From Pseudomonas frederiksbergensis (GTDB lineage: Bacteria > Pseudomonadota > Gammaproteobacteria > Pseudomonadales > Pseudomonadaceae): a stretch of 64,000 nucleotides of DNA. Every line of letters starts with the position of its first letter. The first letter of the stretch is position 1. The stretch lies in assembly GCF_000802155.2 (NCBI RefSeq), contig NZ_JQGJ02000011.1, positions 1-64,000 on the forward strand. The letters run 5' to 3'. The position numbers were made by a program, and so were the translations under genes. Below the pieces are notes generated by a model. It was not told the DNA's origin. It was given only the letters and a program-made list of their open reading frames with translations, and made no database searches. Positions 52,264 to 61,039 of the stretch are shown here, piece by piece.

Positions 52264-53025
52264 TCAAGGCGCCCGGTGTCGCGGTTCAGCGGCCATGAGC
52301 GGCGCTTTTGGCGGGTTTTTCAGATACGGGTTCGTACAGCCGATTTTCAGTGTCCGCGGCGGAGCCCAGCGGGAGTTGTTGCCCACGCGGTCGATGATGC
52401 AATAGGTCACTTCCAGGCGCAGGTCCTCGCCTGCTTCCATGATGATTTCCGGCGGCACCCAGACGTGGACCGGTTGGCCTACCTCGCAAGGTTTTATCCC
52501 CGGCAGGTCCATGCGCACGTCGCCCCAGCGCACGGTAATCGCATCGTCGGCGGCCATGTTCAGGTAGGGCTCGATGGTCAGCGGCACGCCACGTTTGATC
52601 TGGTTCGGGTTCACGCCTTGGCGGCGGATGGCTTGAGGAATCCGCACCGGCGCCAGGCTCTGGTTCTCATCACCGGTCAAGGCAGAGGGTTGACCACCGG
52701 GGCAGTCCAGCTTGACCTGAACCTGTCGCGCTGCAGAGAGCGCCGGCCCTCGTCCGATTTGCATGACACGGTAGTGAACGTGGGAGGTCCCGTTGACGAT
52801 GAAGCTCTCCGGAACCCGCAAGCGGATGCTGTCATGCACGTCCGTCTCGGTAAGCAGGCGTGAGCCGACGAAGCAGTTGTCCCAGAACAATTCGAGCAAA
52901 TCGCCTGCGTCCATGCGGGGGTAGGGCGCAACGATGACCTCCAGGTGCGCGGCGCTGGTGATATTGATGCCGCTACTGGCCAAGGTGGGCGCGGCCAATT
53001 CAGGGATAGGTGACGTACATGTCAT
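52264..53025 (-). CDS. Hypothetical protein with two Ig-like repeats
   Basis: A 253-residue protein. ATG 53025 has AAGGAG six bases upstream; the frame extends further 5' without one. No signal peptide or membrane segment is seen. It contains two related halves, around HLEVIVAPYPRMDAGDLLELFWDN with VPESFIVNGTSHVHYRVMQ, and LTIEPYLNMAADDAITVRWGD with VPPEIIMEAGEDLRLEVTY. Each looks like an Ig/FN3-type beta-sandwich, with an Arg/Gln linker between. This resembles a Pseudomonas family of secreted or surface-associated repeat proteins, but the function is unknown. It stands alone between the sfnB operon and an AT-richer gap. Confidence 0.7.
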   Translation of the reverse strand: MTCTSPIPELAAPTLASSGINITSAAHLEVIVAPYPRMDAGDLLELFWDNCFVGSRLLTETDVHDSIRLRVPESFIVNGTSHVHYRVMQIGRGPALSAARQVQVKLDCPGGQPSALTGDENQSLAPVRIPQAIRRQGVNPNQIKRGVPLTIEPYLNMAADDAITVRWGDVRMDLPGIKPCEVGQPVHVWVPPEIIMEAGEDLRLEVTYCIIDRVGNNSRWAPPRTLKIGCTNPYLKNPPKAPLMAAEPRHRAP

Positions 53026-53472
53026 GGTGTTCTCCTTGATGTCTAAACGCACTACGTTCCGGAAAGATAAGAGGCGTAAATAACTATCGCATTATTGAGT
53101 TACTTAGGTTGGTTGTGTGTTGGCTCATCCAACTCTGTTGAAATAAATAATGTGCTCCGCCTGTTTGCATCTAGATATAGGTTAGAGAGTTTCAGTGTCA
53201 ATAGAGGCGCTTGCGCAAAAGTTGATTATGTCCGGCTTCAGAAATGTCCTACGCGCTGCTGTTACGAATACGTGTTGCTCGGCGTACTTTTCCTCGGGGC
53301 GCCGGAGTTGGGGCTTCGATAGGTTGGAAGCGGAGCTGGCCAGTATTGGCGCAAGATGTTCACTTGATAAGTTAAGTTGAGAGAGGCGGGGGTTGAAGTA
53401 TGGCCAGGAATATTTCGATGGCTTGCAGATGGCCTTACTTCCGTCCATGGAAGTAATGGCGGTGTGGCTAAC
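53026..53472. other. AT-richer gap of about 450 bases with a possible small ORF
   Basis: The base composition drops compared with both sides and no known gene is recognised. The only candidate is a 61-codon frame on the plus strand (53195-53380, GTG start, MSIEALAQKLIMSGFRN...), with weak AGAGAG upstream. It could be a real small protein or a remnant. A hairpin TTACTTCC-GTCCAT-GGAAGTAA at 53435-53456, 17 bases after the tcyN stop, lacks a T-run but may protect or end that transcript. Confidence 0.4.
53195..53380 (+). CDS. Possible small hypothetical protein
   Basis: A 61-residue frame starting at GTG and ending ASIGARCSLDKLS. It has no recognised family. It is listed because the stretch otherwise lacks a gene and the frame is not the shadow of another one. 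Atypical, AT-richer codons and a poor ribosome site make it doubtful; it may be a remnant of a transferred gene. Confidence 0.2.
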   Translation: MSIEALAQKLIMSGFRNVLRAAVTNTCCSAYFSSGRRSWGFDRLEAELASIGARCSLDKLS

Positions 53473-54234
53473 TTACTGTGCGCCGTGACCGGCTGAGAGG
53501 AACTTGCTGAGAAACTGTCGAGTACGCTCTTCTTTTGGTGCTTCGAACAATGCCTTGGCTTCGCCTTGTTCGACGATCACGCCTTTATCGAAGAACACCA
53601 CGCGGTTTGCCACGTCCCGGGCGAAACCCATCTCGTGCGTCACGATGATCATGGTGCGCTTTTCTTCGGCCAAGCCGCGAATGGTTGCCAGTACTTCACC
53701 CACCAGTTCCGGGTCGAGCGCGGAGGTTGGTTCGTCGAAGAGAATCACCGCAGGTTCCATCGCCAACGCCCGGGCAATCGCCACGCGCTGTTGCTGGCCA
53801 CCGGACAGGCGCCTCGGATAAGCGTTTTCCTTGCCGGCCAACCCGACCTTTGCCAGTAGCTTGCGACCCAGGGTCTCGGCATCGGCACGCGGCGTTTTTT
53901 TCACCACGATCGGGCCTTCGGTGACGTTCTCCAGGGCAGTGCGGTGGGGGAACAGGTTGAAGTTCTGGAACACGAAGCCCACCTGTTGACGCAAACGACG
54001 CACCAGGCCCTGCTGCTGGCTCAGTGGGCGACTGCCATCGATCTCGATGTCGCCGACCTTGATCCGGCCGCTGGTTGGCTCTTCAAGGAAATTCAGGCAG
54101 CGCAGGAACGTCGTCTTGCCCGAACCACTGGGGCCGATGATCGCAACCACCTCGCCTTCTTCGATCTTCAAGTCGATGCCATTGAGCACCACCTGACCCT
54201 TGAACTGCTTTGTCAGCTTTTCCACGACAATCAT
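53473..54234 (-). CDS. tcyN: L-cystine ABC importer, ATPase
   Basis: A 253-residue polar amino-acid importer ATPase. Walker A is GPSGSGKTT, the signature LSGGQQQR, Walker B VILFDEPTSALDP and the switch THEMGFA. It is the last gene of the tcyJ-tcyL-tcyN operon, separated from tcyL by three bases. The amino-acid assignment to cystine rests on the operon, which includes a FliY/TcyJ-type binding protein, and on the adjoining D-cysteine desulfhydrase gene, the same grouping as in E. coli. Confidence 0.92.
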   Translation of the reverse strand: MIVVEKLTKQFKGQVVLNGIDLKIEEGEVVAIIGPSGSGKTTFLRCLNFLEEPTSGRIKVGDIEIDGSRPLSQQQGLVRRLRQQVGFVFQNFNLFPHRTALENVTEGPIVVKKTPRADAETLGRKLLAKVGLAGKENAYPRRLSGGQQQRVAIARALAMEPAVILFDEPTSALDPELVGEVLATIRGLAEEKRTMIIVTHEMGFARDVANRVVFFDKGVIVEQGEAKALFEAPKEERTRQFLSKFLSAGHGAQ

Positions 54235-54237
54235 GGG

Positions 54238-54903
54238 TCAGGACTCCTGGTCGTGCCGATTGACCCGGGCTTCCAATACGTTCTGCAGGTGCGAAAGCAC
54301 GGTGGCAAGAACCCAGTAGATCAGCGCGGCGGCAAGATACATGGTGAAGATTTCGAAGGTGCGGGCGGTGATCAACTGCGCCTGGCGGAACAGCTCCGGT
54401 ACCTGGATGGTCGCCGCCAGCGCGGTGTCCTTGACCAGGGAAATGAAGCTGTTGCCCAGCGGTGGCAGGGCCGTGCGTGCGGCTTGCGGCAGGATGGCCC
54501 GGCGCAGGGTCTGGGCGCGGGTCATGCCGATACTCGCCGCCGCTTCCCACTGGCCGCGCTCGATGGAACTGATGGCGGCCCGCAGGATTTCACACGCATA
54601 GGCCCCCATGTTCAGCGAGAACCCGATAAGCGCCGCCGGCAGTGGATCAAGTTCGAGGCCCAGCTGCGGCAATCCGTAGTAGATCAGGAATAACTGCACG
54701 AGCAATGGCGTGCCGCGAAAGAACGACACGTACATGCGGGCGATCCAGTTGATCACCTTGAGACGCGACAGGCGCATCAGCGCCAGGCCGAACCCCAGCA
54801 GCAAGCCGAAGAACATGCCGCCGAGGCTGAGGATGACCGTGTAGTACGCGCCCTTGAGCAAGAAGGGCGCGGAGTCCAGTGCGAGTTGAAGTGCTGCTTC
54901 CAT
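54238..54903 (-). CDS. tcyL: L-cystine ABC importer, permease
   Basis: A 221-residue permease of the His/Glu/Gln/Arg/opine subfamily. It has helices around FLLKGAYYTVILSLGGMFFG, FFRGTPLLVQLFLIYYGLPQLG and FSLNMGAYACEILRAAISSI, and the EAA coupling loop EAAASIGMTRAQTLRRAILP followed by LPPLGNSFISLVKDTALAA. Length and order are those of E. coli TcyL (YecS). It overlaps the binding-protein gene by one base and precedes tcyN by three. Confidence 0.92.
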   Translation of the reverse strand: MEAALQLALDSAPFLLKGAYYTVILSLGGMFFGLLLGFGLALMRLSRLKVINWIARMYVSFFRGTPLLVQLFLIYYGLPQLGLELDPLPAALIGFSLNMGAYACEILRAAISSIERGQWEAAASIGMTRAQTLRRAILPQAARTALPPLGNSFISLVKDTALAATIQVPELFRQAQLITARTFEIFTMYLAAALIYWVLATVLSHLQNVLEARVNRHDQES

Positions 54904-55703
54904 TATTGAGTGACGTCAGCGTCGAAATATTTTTCCGAGAGTTTTTTCAGCGTACCGTCGGCGCGAAGTTTTTCGATGGCTTTGTTCACGGCGGCCAGCA
55001 ACTCAGGCTCGCCTTTGCGCAGGGCAATACCGGATTCCTGGCGAGAGAAGGCTTCGCCAGCGGCCGTCGTGTCCTTGGCTTTCTTGGCGTATTCCAGCGC
55101 GGCCAGGCGATCGATCAGGATGGCGTCAATGCGGCCTACGCGCAGATCCTGGAATTTGGTCGGGTCATCTTCGTAGGTGCGCACATCGGCGGTGGGTACG
55201 TTGGCTTTGACCCACTGTTCATAATTGGTGCCCAAGCCAACGCCGACTTTTCTACCGCCTAGGTCAGCAGCCGATTTGATTTTCAGACCGGCTGCTTTCT
55301 TGGTCAGGACCAGCGCTTGAATCCCGGAAACGGTGTACGGCTCGGAGAAATCGTATTTTTTCTTACGTTCCTCGGAGATGGTCACCTGGTTGACCACAGC
55401 GTCCAGCCGCTTGGATTCCAACGCCGCGAGAATGCCCGCCCATGGGGTGGTCTGCAGCTTGACCTTCACACCCAGTTCCTTGGCGAGAGCTTCGGAAAAC
55501 TCCACTTCGAAACCGGTCAGCTTTCCTTGCTCATCCACGAAACTGAACGGCGGGTAAGTGCCTTCCAGGCCGATCTTGATTTCACCGGCATCCTTGATTT
55601 TCTGCAGTTGCTCACCGGCAACCGCCTGCCCCAACAGGCCGGCGCTCAATGCCAGGCCCAGCGAACCCACCAACAGGTTGCGACGTAATGCGGAAAAATT
55701 CAT
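54903..55703 (-). CDS. tcyJ: L-cystine-binding periplasmic protein
   Basis: A 266-residue family 3 solute-binding protein, also known as FliY. Signal peptide MNFSALRRNLLVGSLGLALS ends near AVAG. The family start is IKDAGEIKIGLEGTYPPFSF, with GFEVEFSEALAKELGVKV, PWAGILAALESKRLDAVVNQ, KYDFSEPYTVSGIQALVL and the close LSEKYFDADVTQ. It captures cystine, and possibly related diamino acids, for the TcyL/TcyN permease encoded directly downstream. It lies 145 bases after the D-cysteine desulfhydrase gene. Confidence 0.92.
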   Translation of the reverse strand: MNFSALRRNLLVGSLGLALSAGLLGQAVAGEQLQKIKDAGEIKIGLEGTYPPFSFVDEQGKLTGFEVEFSEALAKELGVKVKLQTTPWAGILAALESKRLDAVVNQVTISEERKKKYDFSEPYTVSGIQALVLTKKAAGLKIKSAADLGGRKVGVGLGTNYEQWVKANVPTADVRTYEDDPTKFQDLRVGRIDAILIDRLAALEYAKKAKDTTAAGEAFSRQESGIALRKGEPELLAAVNKAIEKLRADGTLKKLSEKYFDADVTQ

Positions 55704-55848
55704 GACAAGCCCCTGTGTTTTCTTATGAAGAGGTTATTTTGGCTGAGATAAGGCGCAGCCGCGCTTCGAAAAGATTGCCACATCCTGCCTTAAAGCGGCC
55801 TGGACGTCTCGCGGCAAATACGCTTGCTCGCTTCCACCGGTGTTCTGA

Positions 55849-56847
55849 CTAGCTCTGGAACGCTGCGCCATAGGCAAACAATGCTGGCGCACCGCCGGTG
55901 TGCAGGAAAGTGATCGGGCCCTCGTCAAAGCGGCCGCGGCCGATGCCGTCGAGCAAGCCTGCCATCGCCTTGCCGGTGTACACCGGATCGAGCAACAGGC
56001 CTTCCTGGCTCGCCAACAGCTTGACCGCCGCCAAGGTCCCGGCATTCGGCTCGCCATAGCGGGGGGCAAAATATTCGTCCCACAGGATCACCTTGAATGC
56101 CTCGGGCAAGGCGACGTCGAGCAATTGCGCCGTGCGCTCGGCCAAACCCTGGACCTTCGGAAACTGGTCTTCCTCGCTGCGTGAAACCGTCACGCCGATG
56201 ACCGCAAGCGCCGGCAGGCTTTCGCTCAGGGCCAGCGCCAGGCCGCTGTGGGTTCCGGCGCTGCCCGAGGCCAGCACGACGGCGGCAAAGTCGATGCCGG
56301 TGTCCTTGATCTGTTCGGCCAGTTCCAGGCCCGCACGTACGTAGCCCAGTGCGCCCAAGGCGTTCGAACCACCAATCGGCACCAGGTAAGGCTTTTTTCC
56401 GTTGCTGCGCAGGCGACCGGCGAGGGCCTGTAATTGTTCGTCGGCGTTATCCAGGTTATCCACCAACTCGACTTTCGCATCGAACAACTCAAGCAGGAGG
56501 CGGTTGCCGTTACCCAGGTAATTACTGTCCTCGGTGCCGATGGGGTTTTCCAGCAGCGCCACGCAACCCAGGCCTAACTTCGCGGCCAGGGCGGCCGTCT
56601 GGCGGACATGGTTGGACTGGATCGCTCCGGCGGTGATGAGCGTGTCAGCACCCTGGGCCAGCGCGTCGGCACCCAGGTACTCAAGTTTGCGCAGCTTGTT
56701 GCCGCCCAGCGCCATGGGCGTCAGGTCGTCGCGCTTGACGTAGATCTCGCGGCCGAGCCACTGGGAGAGGCGTTCAAGTTTTTCCAACGGTGTCGGTTGG
56801 CCGAGCAGGTCGAGACGATGAAAGCGAGACAGCCGTTCTTTGATCAT
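55849..56847 (-). CDS. dcyD: D-cysteine desulfhydrase
   Basis: A 332-residue PLP enzyme of the ACC-deaminase-like group that converts D-cysteine to pyruvate, ammonia and sulfide. The PLP lysine is in MALGGNKLRKLEYLGADAL, followed by TLITAGAIQSNHVRQTAALA, NYLGNGNRLLLEL and the phosphate loop SGSAGTHSGLALAL. ACC deaminase is a close look-alike, but length, motif set and the neighbouring cystine importer favour DcyD. Upstream is a 308-base divergent region shared with betT. Confidence 0.9.
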   Translation of the reverse strand: MIKERLSRFHRLDLLGQPTPLEKLERLSQWLGREIYVKRDDLTPMALGGNKLRKLEYLGADALAQGADTLITAGAIQSNHVRQTAALAAKLGLGCVALLENPIGTEDSNYLGNGNRLLLELFDAKVELVDNLDNADEQLQALAGRLRSNGKKPYLVPIGGSNALGALGYVRAGLELAEQIKDTGIDFAAVVLASGSAGTHSGLALALSESLPALAVIGVTVSRSEEDQFPKVQGLAERTAQLLDVALPEAFKVILWDEYFAPRYGEPNAGTLAAVKLLASQEGLLLDPVYTGKAMAGLLDGIGRGRFDEGPITFLHTGGAPALFAYGAAFQS

Positions 56848-57155
56848 GGGTCCGTACTGGTTGTAGGCGATGTCTGACTATAGGCATGCGGATATTCAGG
56901 GGCAACCGGGATTGGATCGCAGGGTTCGTGTCGACACTGAACGAATGCGCGCCAGACAACGTCATACCCTGCCATGGGCTAGCGTAGGAAACGTACCGTT
57001 GGGCTCTGCGATTAGTCCTTAGCTAGCTATTCATGTTTAACTTGAACGTTCATCCAAGTTAAACCATTGGTTTGCTGCCCGCTCACAACAGGAGGCTTGC
57101 CTTTGCCGAGTCCGTTTACCCACGTCACTGCTTCTCTTCGCGAGGTGCTTGTTCG
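56848..57155. other. Divergent intergenic region dcyD/betT
   Basis: About 308 bases with no gene on either strand. Its notable content is the nested palindrome at 57035-57073, described separately as a BetI-like operator. The 56880-57000 part is unstructured and must contain the dcyD promoter, which I cannot place. Confidence 0.5.
57035..57073 (+). promoter_or_regulatory. BetI-like nested palindromic operator upstream of the BCCT gene
   Basis: GTTTAACTTG (57035-57044) and CAAGTTAAAC (57055-57064) are exact inverted repeats ten bases apart. Within them TGAACGTTCA (57043-57052) is itself a perfect palindrome and matches the core of BetI (choline-sensing TetR) boxes as I know them. A third palindrome, AAACCATTGGTTT (57061-57073), abuts it. 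Confidence 0.6.
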
Positions 57156-59156
57156 ATGAGCACTTCGCCCCTCCCATCCAGCGGCGCGGTCCGCATGAAT
57201 CCGCCGGTGTTCTACTTCTCGGCGGCCTTTATCCTGCTGTTCGGCCTGGTTGTCATCGCCATGCCCCAGCAGGCCGGCGCATGGCTGTTGGCAGCCCAGA
57301 ACTGGGCGGCCAACACGGTCGGTTGGTACTACTTGCTGGCGATGACCCTGTATTTGATTTTCGTCGTGGTCACCGCGTTGTCCGGCTACGGCAAGATCAA
57401 GCTTGGTGCCGATCACGACGAACCCGAATTCAGTTATCTGTCTTGGGCCGGCATGTTGTTCGCCGCCGGAATCAGCATCACGTTGTTCTTCTTTTGCGTT
57501 TCCGAGCCGCTGACTCATCTGGCCCAGCCGCCCCAAGGCGAGGCCGGTACGGCTGATGCGGCGCGCCAGGCCATGCAGATCCTGTTCCTGCACTGGGGCT
57601 TGCACGGCTGGGGCGTCTTTGCGTTCGTGGGCATGGCCCTGGCGTACTTCGCCTACCGGCACAATTTGCCGCTGGCCTTGCGGTCCGCGTTGTACCCGCT
57701 GATCGGCAAGCGCATCAACGGTCCGATCGGTTACGCGGTGGACGGCTTCGGCATCATCGCGACCGTGTTCGGCCTGGGCGCGGACATGGGCTTCGGCGTC
57801 TTGCACCTCAATTCCGGGTTGGACTACCTGTTCGGCATCGCTCACACCCAGTGGATCCAGGTTGGGCTGATCGTTCTGATGATGGGCGCGGCGATCATCG
57901 TCGCGGTGGCGGGGGTCGACAAGGGCGTGCGGGTCATGTCCGATATCAACATGCTGCTGGCCTGCGCGCTGTTGCTGTTCGTGCTGTTTGCCGGGCCGAC
58001 GCAGCATTTGCTCAACACCCTGATGCAGAACCTGGGCGATTACCTCGGCGCGCTGCCGATGAAGAGTTTCGACCTGTATGCCTACAACAAGCCCAGTGAC
58101 TGGCTGGGTGGCTGGACCGTTTTCTATTGGGCCTGGTGGATCGCCTGGTCACCCTTCGTGGGGCTGTTTATCGCACGGATTTCCCGTGGCCGTACGATCC
58201 GCGAATTCGTGTTTGGCGTGTTGTTGATTCCCCTGGGCTTCACCCTGGCGTGGATGTCGATTTTCGGCAACAGCGCCCTCGATCAGGTGCTGAACCACGG
58301 CATGAGCGCCCTGGGCATGTCCGCCCTGGAAAACCCGTCGATGAGTCTGTATCTGCTGCTGGAAACCTATCCGTGGAGCAAGACGGTGATTGCGGTCACG
58401 GTGTTTATCAGCTTCGTGTTTTTTGTCACGTCCGCCGACTCCGGCACCGTGGTGCTTTCGACGTTGTCGGCCAAGGGTGGCAGCCCCGATGAAGATGGGC
58501 CGAAATGGCTGCGGGTGTTCTGGGGGGCGATGACGGCCCTGGTGACCAGTGCCTTGCTGTTTTCCGGCAGCATTGACGCGCTCAAGTCGGCGGTGGTGCT
58601 GACGTCGTTGCCGTTCTCGATGATCCTGTTGCTGATGATGTGGGGGCTGCACAAGGCGTTCTATCTCGAATCCCAGAAGCAGATTGCGCAACTGCATTCC
58701 CTCGCGCCGGTGGCGGCTTCTCGCCGGGGCACGGGTGGCTGGCGCCAGCGCCTGAGCCAGGCTGTGCATTTCCCCTCTCGCGACGAGGTGTATCGTTTCC
58801 TGGACACCACGGTGCGTCCGGCCATCGAAGAGGTTAAAACGGTATTCGCTGAAAAAGGCCTGGCGGTGATGACCCAGCCAGACCCGGCCAACGACAGCGT
58901 CAGTCTGGAAATCGGCCACGGCGAGCAGCATCCGTTCATCTACCAAGTGCAGATGCGCGGCTACTTCACGCCGTCCTTCGCCCGGGGTGGCATGGGCTCC
59001 AAGCAAATCAACAATCGACGCTATTACCGTGCCGAGGTGCACCTGAGCGAAGGCAGCCAGGATTACGACCTGGTGGGCTATTCCAGGGAACAGGTCATCA
59101 ACGACATTCTCGACCAGTACGAGCGGCACATGCAGTTCCTGCATCTGGTGCGCTGA
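57156..59156 (+). CDS. betT: BCCT family choline/glycine-betaine transporter
   Basis: A 666-residue secondary transporter. ATG 57156 (MSTSPLPSSG) is preferred, with GAGG about 11 bases upstream; a further ATG at 57195 is possible. Twelve membrane helices carry the BCCT landmarks GLGADMGFGVLHLNSGLDYL and, in helix eight, YWAWWIAWSPFVGLFIARIS with the Trp cage for quaternary amines, then TSADSGTVVLSTL. The cytoplasmic C-terminus of about 150 residues (RDEVYRFLDTTVRPAIEEV ... RYYRAEVHLSEG) is the long tail that senses osmotic stress in BetT. The BetI-like operator upstream suggests choline control. It ends 12 bases before the convergent SDR gene. Confidence 0.9.
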   Translation: MSTSPLPSSGAVRMNPPVFYFSAAFILLFGLVVIAMPQQAGAWLLAAQNWAANTVGWYYLLAMTLYLIFVVVTALSGYGKIKLGADHDEPEFSYLSWAGMLFAAGISITLFFFCVSEPLTHLAQPPQGEAGTADAARQAMQILFLHWGLHGWGVFAFVGMALAYFAYRHNLPLALRSALYPLIGKRINGPIGYAVDGFGIIATVFGLGADMGFGVLHLNSGLDYLFGIAHTQWIQVGLIVLMMGAAIIVAVAGVDKGVRVMSDINMLLACALLLFVLFAGPTQHLLNTLMQNLGDYLGALPMKSFDLYAYNKPSDWLGGWTVFYWAWWIAWSPFVGLFIARISRGRTIREFVFGVLLIPLGFTLAWMSIFGNSALDQVLNHGMSALGMSALENPSMSLYLLLETYPWSKTVIAVTVFISFVFFVTSADSGTVVLSTLSAKGGSPDEDGPKWLRVFWGAMTALVTSALLFSGSIDALKSAVVLTSLPFSMILLLMMWGLHKAFYLESQKQIAQLHSLAPVAASRRGTGGWRQRLSQAVHFPSRDEVYRFLDTTVRPAIEEVKTVFAEKGLAVMTQPDPANDSVSLEIGHGEQHPFIYQVQMRGYFTPSFARGGMGSKQINNRRYYRAEVHLSEGSQDYDLVGYSREQVINDILDQYERHMQFLHLVR

Positions 59157-59168
59157 TCGAGTGGTGCC

Positions 59169-59909
59169 TCAGACCAGCCCGCCGTTGGCTCGCAGGACCT
59201 GGCCGTTCACCCAGCCGGCGGCCGGGCTGACCAGGAAGGAGACGATGCTGGCAATGTCTTCCGGCTGGCCGAGGCGCTCCAAGGGCGGCATCTTCGCGTA
59301 GTGCTGCACCTGCTCTTCGCTTTTGCCGTGCATGAACAACTCGGTGGCGACCGGCCCCGGGGCCACGGCATTGACCGTGATCTGGCGCCCGCGCAGTTCC
59401 TTGGCAAACACCTGGGTCAGGGATTCCACCGCGGCCTTGCTGGCGATATACACCGAATAGCCAGGCAGGTTCAGGCCCACGGTGCTGCTGGAGAAATTGA
59501 TGATGCGGCCGCCGTCGTTCAGCCGGGTCGCGGCTTCGCGCAAGGTGTTGAAGGTGCCGCGCGTATTGATGGCAAACGTGCGGTCGAACAATTCATCGCT
59601 GTGCTGCGCCAAGGGCATGACCTGGAGGATGCCGGCGTTGTTGATCAATACATCGACCTTGCCCAGTTGCGCTTCGACCTCATCAAACATCCGGCTGACA
59701 TCGGCGGCAACCGACACATCGGCCTTTACCGCTATGGCCTGGTGTCCGGCCTGGCGTAATTGCACGACCAGCCTGGAGGCTTCGGTGGCACTGCTGGCGA
59801 AGTTGATGGCGACGGCGAAACCGTCGCTGGCCAATTGCTTGGCCAGTTGCGCGCCGATGCCACGGGAGGCGCCGGTCACGATGGCAACTTTGGAGTCTTG
59901 GACAGTCAT
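59169..59909 (-). CDS. Short-chain dehydrogenase/reductase
   Basis: A 246-residue classical SDR. The cofactor motif is VTGASRGIGAQLAKQLA, followed by NNAG, the catalytic Ser in INFSSSTVGL, YSVYIASKAAVE (YxxxK) and the end WVNGQVLRANGGLV. An arginine-free turn after strand two (NFASSATEA) leaves NAD versus NADP open. The start at 59909 is preferred for AAGGGA upstream; the frame runs on for 32 more codons without a site. It is divergent from a LysR regulator, which is the likely controller. Substrate unknown. Confidence 0.9.
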   Translation of the reverse strand: MTVQDSKVAIVTGASRGIGAQLAKQLASDGFAVAINFASSATEASRLVVQLRQAGHQAIAVKADVSVAADVSRMFDEVEAQLGKVDVLINNAGILQVMPLAQHSDELFDRTFAINTRGTFNTLREAATRLNDGGRIINFSSSTVGLNLPGYSVYIASKAAVESLTQVFAKELRGRQITVNAVAPGPVATELFMHGKSEEQVQHYAKMPPLERLGQPEDIASIVSFLVSPAAGWVNGQVLRANGGLV

Positions 59910-60036
59910 GGCGAGAAATCCCTTGAGGTGTGGTGATTGGGTTGAAGGCAGATTCACATGTTTACTCGTGGCGATAAATGCACGAGAGTTGCCTTGACTG
60001 TTCAATATTCATCAACAATTGGGGCGTGGAATTCAG

Positions 60037-60927
60037 ATGGACCAAGTCAAGGCGATGAGGGTATTTGTCCGCATCTACGAGCGCAGCAGCTTCACCCTGG
60101 CCGCCGAAGACCTGAACATGCCCCGGGCGACGCTGACCCACACGCTCAATCAGTTCGAAGCCTGGCTAGGGGTGCGCCTGCTGGAGCGCAGCACCCGCAA
60201 GGTACGCCCCACCCTTGATGGCGAAGCCTATTACCCGCGCTGCGTGCAATTGCTGGCCGAGCTGGAAGAAGCCGAACTGGCGTTCCGCAGCGTGGCGCCC
60301 AAAGGCAAGCTCAGGGTGGACCTGCACGGAACGCAGGCGCGATATTTCGTCATCCCGGCGTTGCCGCAATTCATGGCCCGCTATCCAGAAATAGAACTGT
60401 TCATCAGCGAGGCGGATCGGTTTGTCGACCTGATTGCCGAGGGCGTCGACTGCGTCGTGCGCTCCGGCACGTTGGCAGATTCGTCACTGATCGGCCGGCG
60501 CGTCGCCAATCTTCGGCAGATCACCTGCGCCAGCCCCGCTTATTTGCGCCAGTACGGCGAACCCAAAAGCCTCGATGATTTGAAACACCACAAGGCAGTG
60601 AATTACGTCTCGCGCACCACCGCCAAGCTGTATCCGTTCGAGTTCATGGTCGACGGCGAACTCAAGGAAGTGTCGATCGGGGGCACGTTGTCAGTGTCCG
60701 GCGCGGAGATCTACGCCGCTTCGGCGATTGCCGGCATGGGCCTGATCCAATGCCCGCATTACCGGATGGAGGAGCCGATCCGGCAGGGCCTGATCCAGGA
60801 GGTTCTGGTGTCCATGCCGCCACCGCCGATGCCGGTGTCGGTCGTCTATCCCCATAACCGGCACATGTCGCCACGGGTACGGGTGTTCGTGGATTGGGTG
60901 GCTGAGGTGTTTGCGCAGGCGCGTTAA
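60037..60927 (+). CDS. LysR family transcriptional regulator
   Basis: A 296-residue regulator. The N-terminal helix-turn-helix reads MRVFVRIYERSSFTLAAEDL with MPRATLTHTLNQFEAWLGVRL and LLERSTRKVRPTLDGEAYY. The effector domain (about 90-290) has LRVDLHGTQARYFVIPALPQ and DCVVRSGTLADSSLIGRRV, typical of the CrgA/YafC-like subgroup. ATG 60037 has GGA seven bases upstream. It is divergent from the SDR gene, a common LysR-target layout; the 127 bases between them should hold the shared binding site. Confidence 0.93.
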   Translation: MDQVKAMRVFVRIYERSSFTLAAEDLNMPRATLTHTLNQFEAWLGVRLLERSTRKVRPTLDGEAYYPRCVQLLAELEEAELAFRSVAPKGKLRVDLHGTQARYFVIPALPQFMARYPEIELFISEADRFVDLIAEGVDCVVRSGTLADSSLIGRRVANLRQITCASPAYLRQYGEPKSLDDLKHHKAVNYVSRTTAKLYPFEFMVDGELKEVSIGGTLSVSGAEIYAASAIAGMGLIQCPHYRMEEPIRQGLIQEVLVSMPPPPMPVSVVYPHNRHMSPRVRVFVDWVAEVFAQAR

Positions 60928-61039
60928 TGTGATTTTCGATTCCCTGATGCTGCACGTTGCCATGCGAACTTTCGGCCTGACCGATGCGTCTGTGAAATGT
61001 TAGCTTCTGCCACCCGTTGTCCGAACAGAGAGCCTTTCG

